A DNA stretch of 5,650 bases from Clostridia bacterium (GTDB lineage Bacteria; Bacillota; Clostridia; Oscillospirales; Acutalibacteraceae): the NCBI GenBank assembly GCA_900769775.1, contig CAAGHT010000053.1, forward strand, positions 1 to 5,650. Reading direction: 5' to 3'. The notes under the pieces were generated by a model. It had not been told where the DNA came from, did not search any database, and saw only the letters and a list, made by a program, of their open reading frames with translations. Numbering within the stretch: the first letter of the stretch is position 1; every line of letters starts with the position of its first letter. Position numbers and translations under genes: made by a program. Shown piece by piece: positions 5,491 to 5,650 of this stretch.

Positions 5491-5650
5491 TCCGAATTTA
5501 TGCGGTTTTTCCGCACCATTTATGTTTATATCTCTTTCCTTTAAAAGTCTGCCGCGGCGAATCGCCTCAAAAAGGGCCTCTTTATCCTCTTTTTCGAGGG
5601 CAAGCTTATATTCCTCTAAATTTTTAATGAGGATATAGATCGGAAGAGCA
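5488..5650 (-). CDS. C-terminal fragment, probable prephenate dehydrogenase (TyrA-like); 5' truncated by contig end
   Basis: A minus-strand frame open from the window edge ends in TAA at 5490-5488, giving 48 residues after the 14 adapter-like bases at 5637-5650 are excluded. The fragment reads as an amphipathic helical tail: NLEEYKLALEKEDKEALFEA, then IRRGRLLKERD. The pattern L..Y..AL...D...L......G...KE resembles the C-terminal helices of clostridial prephenate dehydrogenases (tyrosine synthesis). No catalytic motif is in the window, so the assignment rests on this short tail and other helical C-termini remain possible. It is the upstream partner of pncB in the same apparent operon. Confidence 0.5.
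   Translation of the reverse strand, partial: ALPIYILIKNLEEYKLALEKEDKEALFEAIRRGRLLKERDININGAEKPHKFG
5637..5650. other. Probable Illumina adapter remnant at right end
   Basis: AGATCGGAAGAGCA is an exact match to the first 14 bases of the standard TruSeq-type 3' adapter; the final A fits the read 1 version. Its position at the very end of the sequence fits untrimmed adapter carried into the assembly. It should not be treated as coding sequence of the partial minus-strand gene. Confidence 0.88.

Noticed and set aside
5475..5530. A promoter or NAD-related riboswitch upstream of pncB
   Set aside because: The interval is filled by the 3' end of an upstream coding frame and a ribosome binding site, with only 13 bases between genes. 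The small GCGGTTTTTCCGC stem near 5503 lies within that coding frame.

Overview
This 5.65 kb window looks like a short contig from a metagenome or draft assembly of an anaerobic Firmicute, most likely a gut Clostridia member of the Oscillospiraceae/Ruminococcaceae type. The clues are strong AGGAG-type Shine-Dalgarno sites, tightly coupled genes with one-base stop/start overlaps, a Clostridia-style heterodimeric ABC exporter with a Gly/Arg-rich N-terminal tail, a lipobox lipoprotein, and moderate GC. The lineage is an inference. Both ends appear to carry Illumina adapter remnants: the last 14 bases are an exact adapter start and the first 6 match the adapter's other end. The outermost bases should therefore not be read as genome.

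Layout: two convergent operons meet at a structured intergenic region. On the plus strand (1-3156) are the 3' end of one ABC exporter subunit, a complete second ABC exporter subunit, and a HAD-family phosphatase/phosphomutase-like hydrolase, joined by TAATG and TGATG overlaps. The two ABC subunits have complementary defects. The first has Asp for the catalytic Glu and Gln for the switch His; the second has LSQGQ instead of LSGGQ. Together they predict a heterodimer with one degenerate and one competent ATP site. On the minus strand (5650-3418) are the C-terminus of a probable prephenate dehydrogenase, a complete nicotinate phosphoribosyltransferase (pncB, NAD salvage), and a small lipoprotein of unknown function coupled to pncB by a TAATG overlap.

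The most unusual part is 3142-3355. Nine short perfect or near-perfect hairpins alternate with eight exact copies of a 7-mer: four GCGATAT on the left and four ATATCGC on the right. All elements from 3142 to 3246 and from 3267 to 3355 abut with no unpaired base between them. The left and right 7-mers can pair in nested order, giving a four-rung trunk with a hairpin on each side at every step, in effect a stack of four-way junctions. Hairpin sequences differ from one another while the 7-mer is constant. The first hairpin overlaps the end of the HAD gene and holds its stop codon in the loop. The array is followed by a heptamer tandem repeat (TTCTGCA) and a bidirectional intrinsic terminator that serves both operons. 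I do not recognise this array as a named repeat family.
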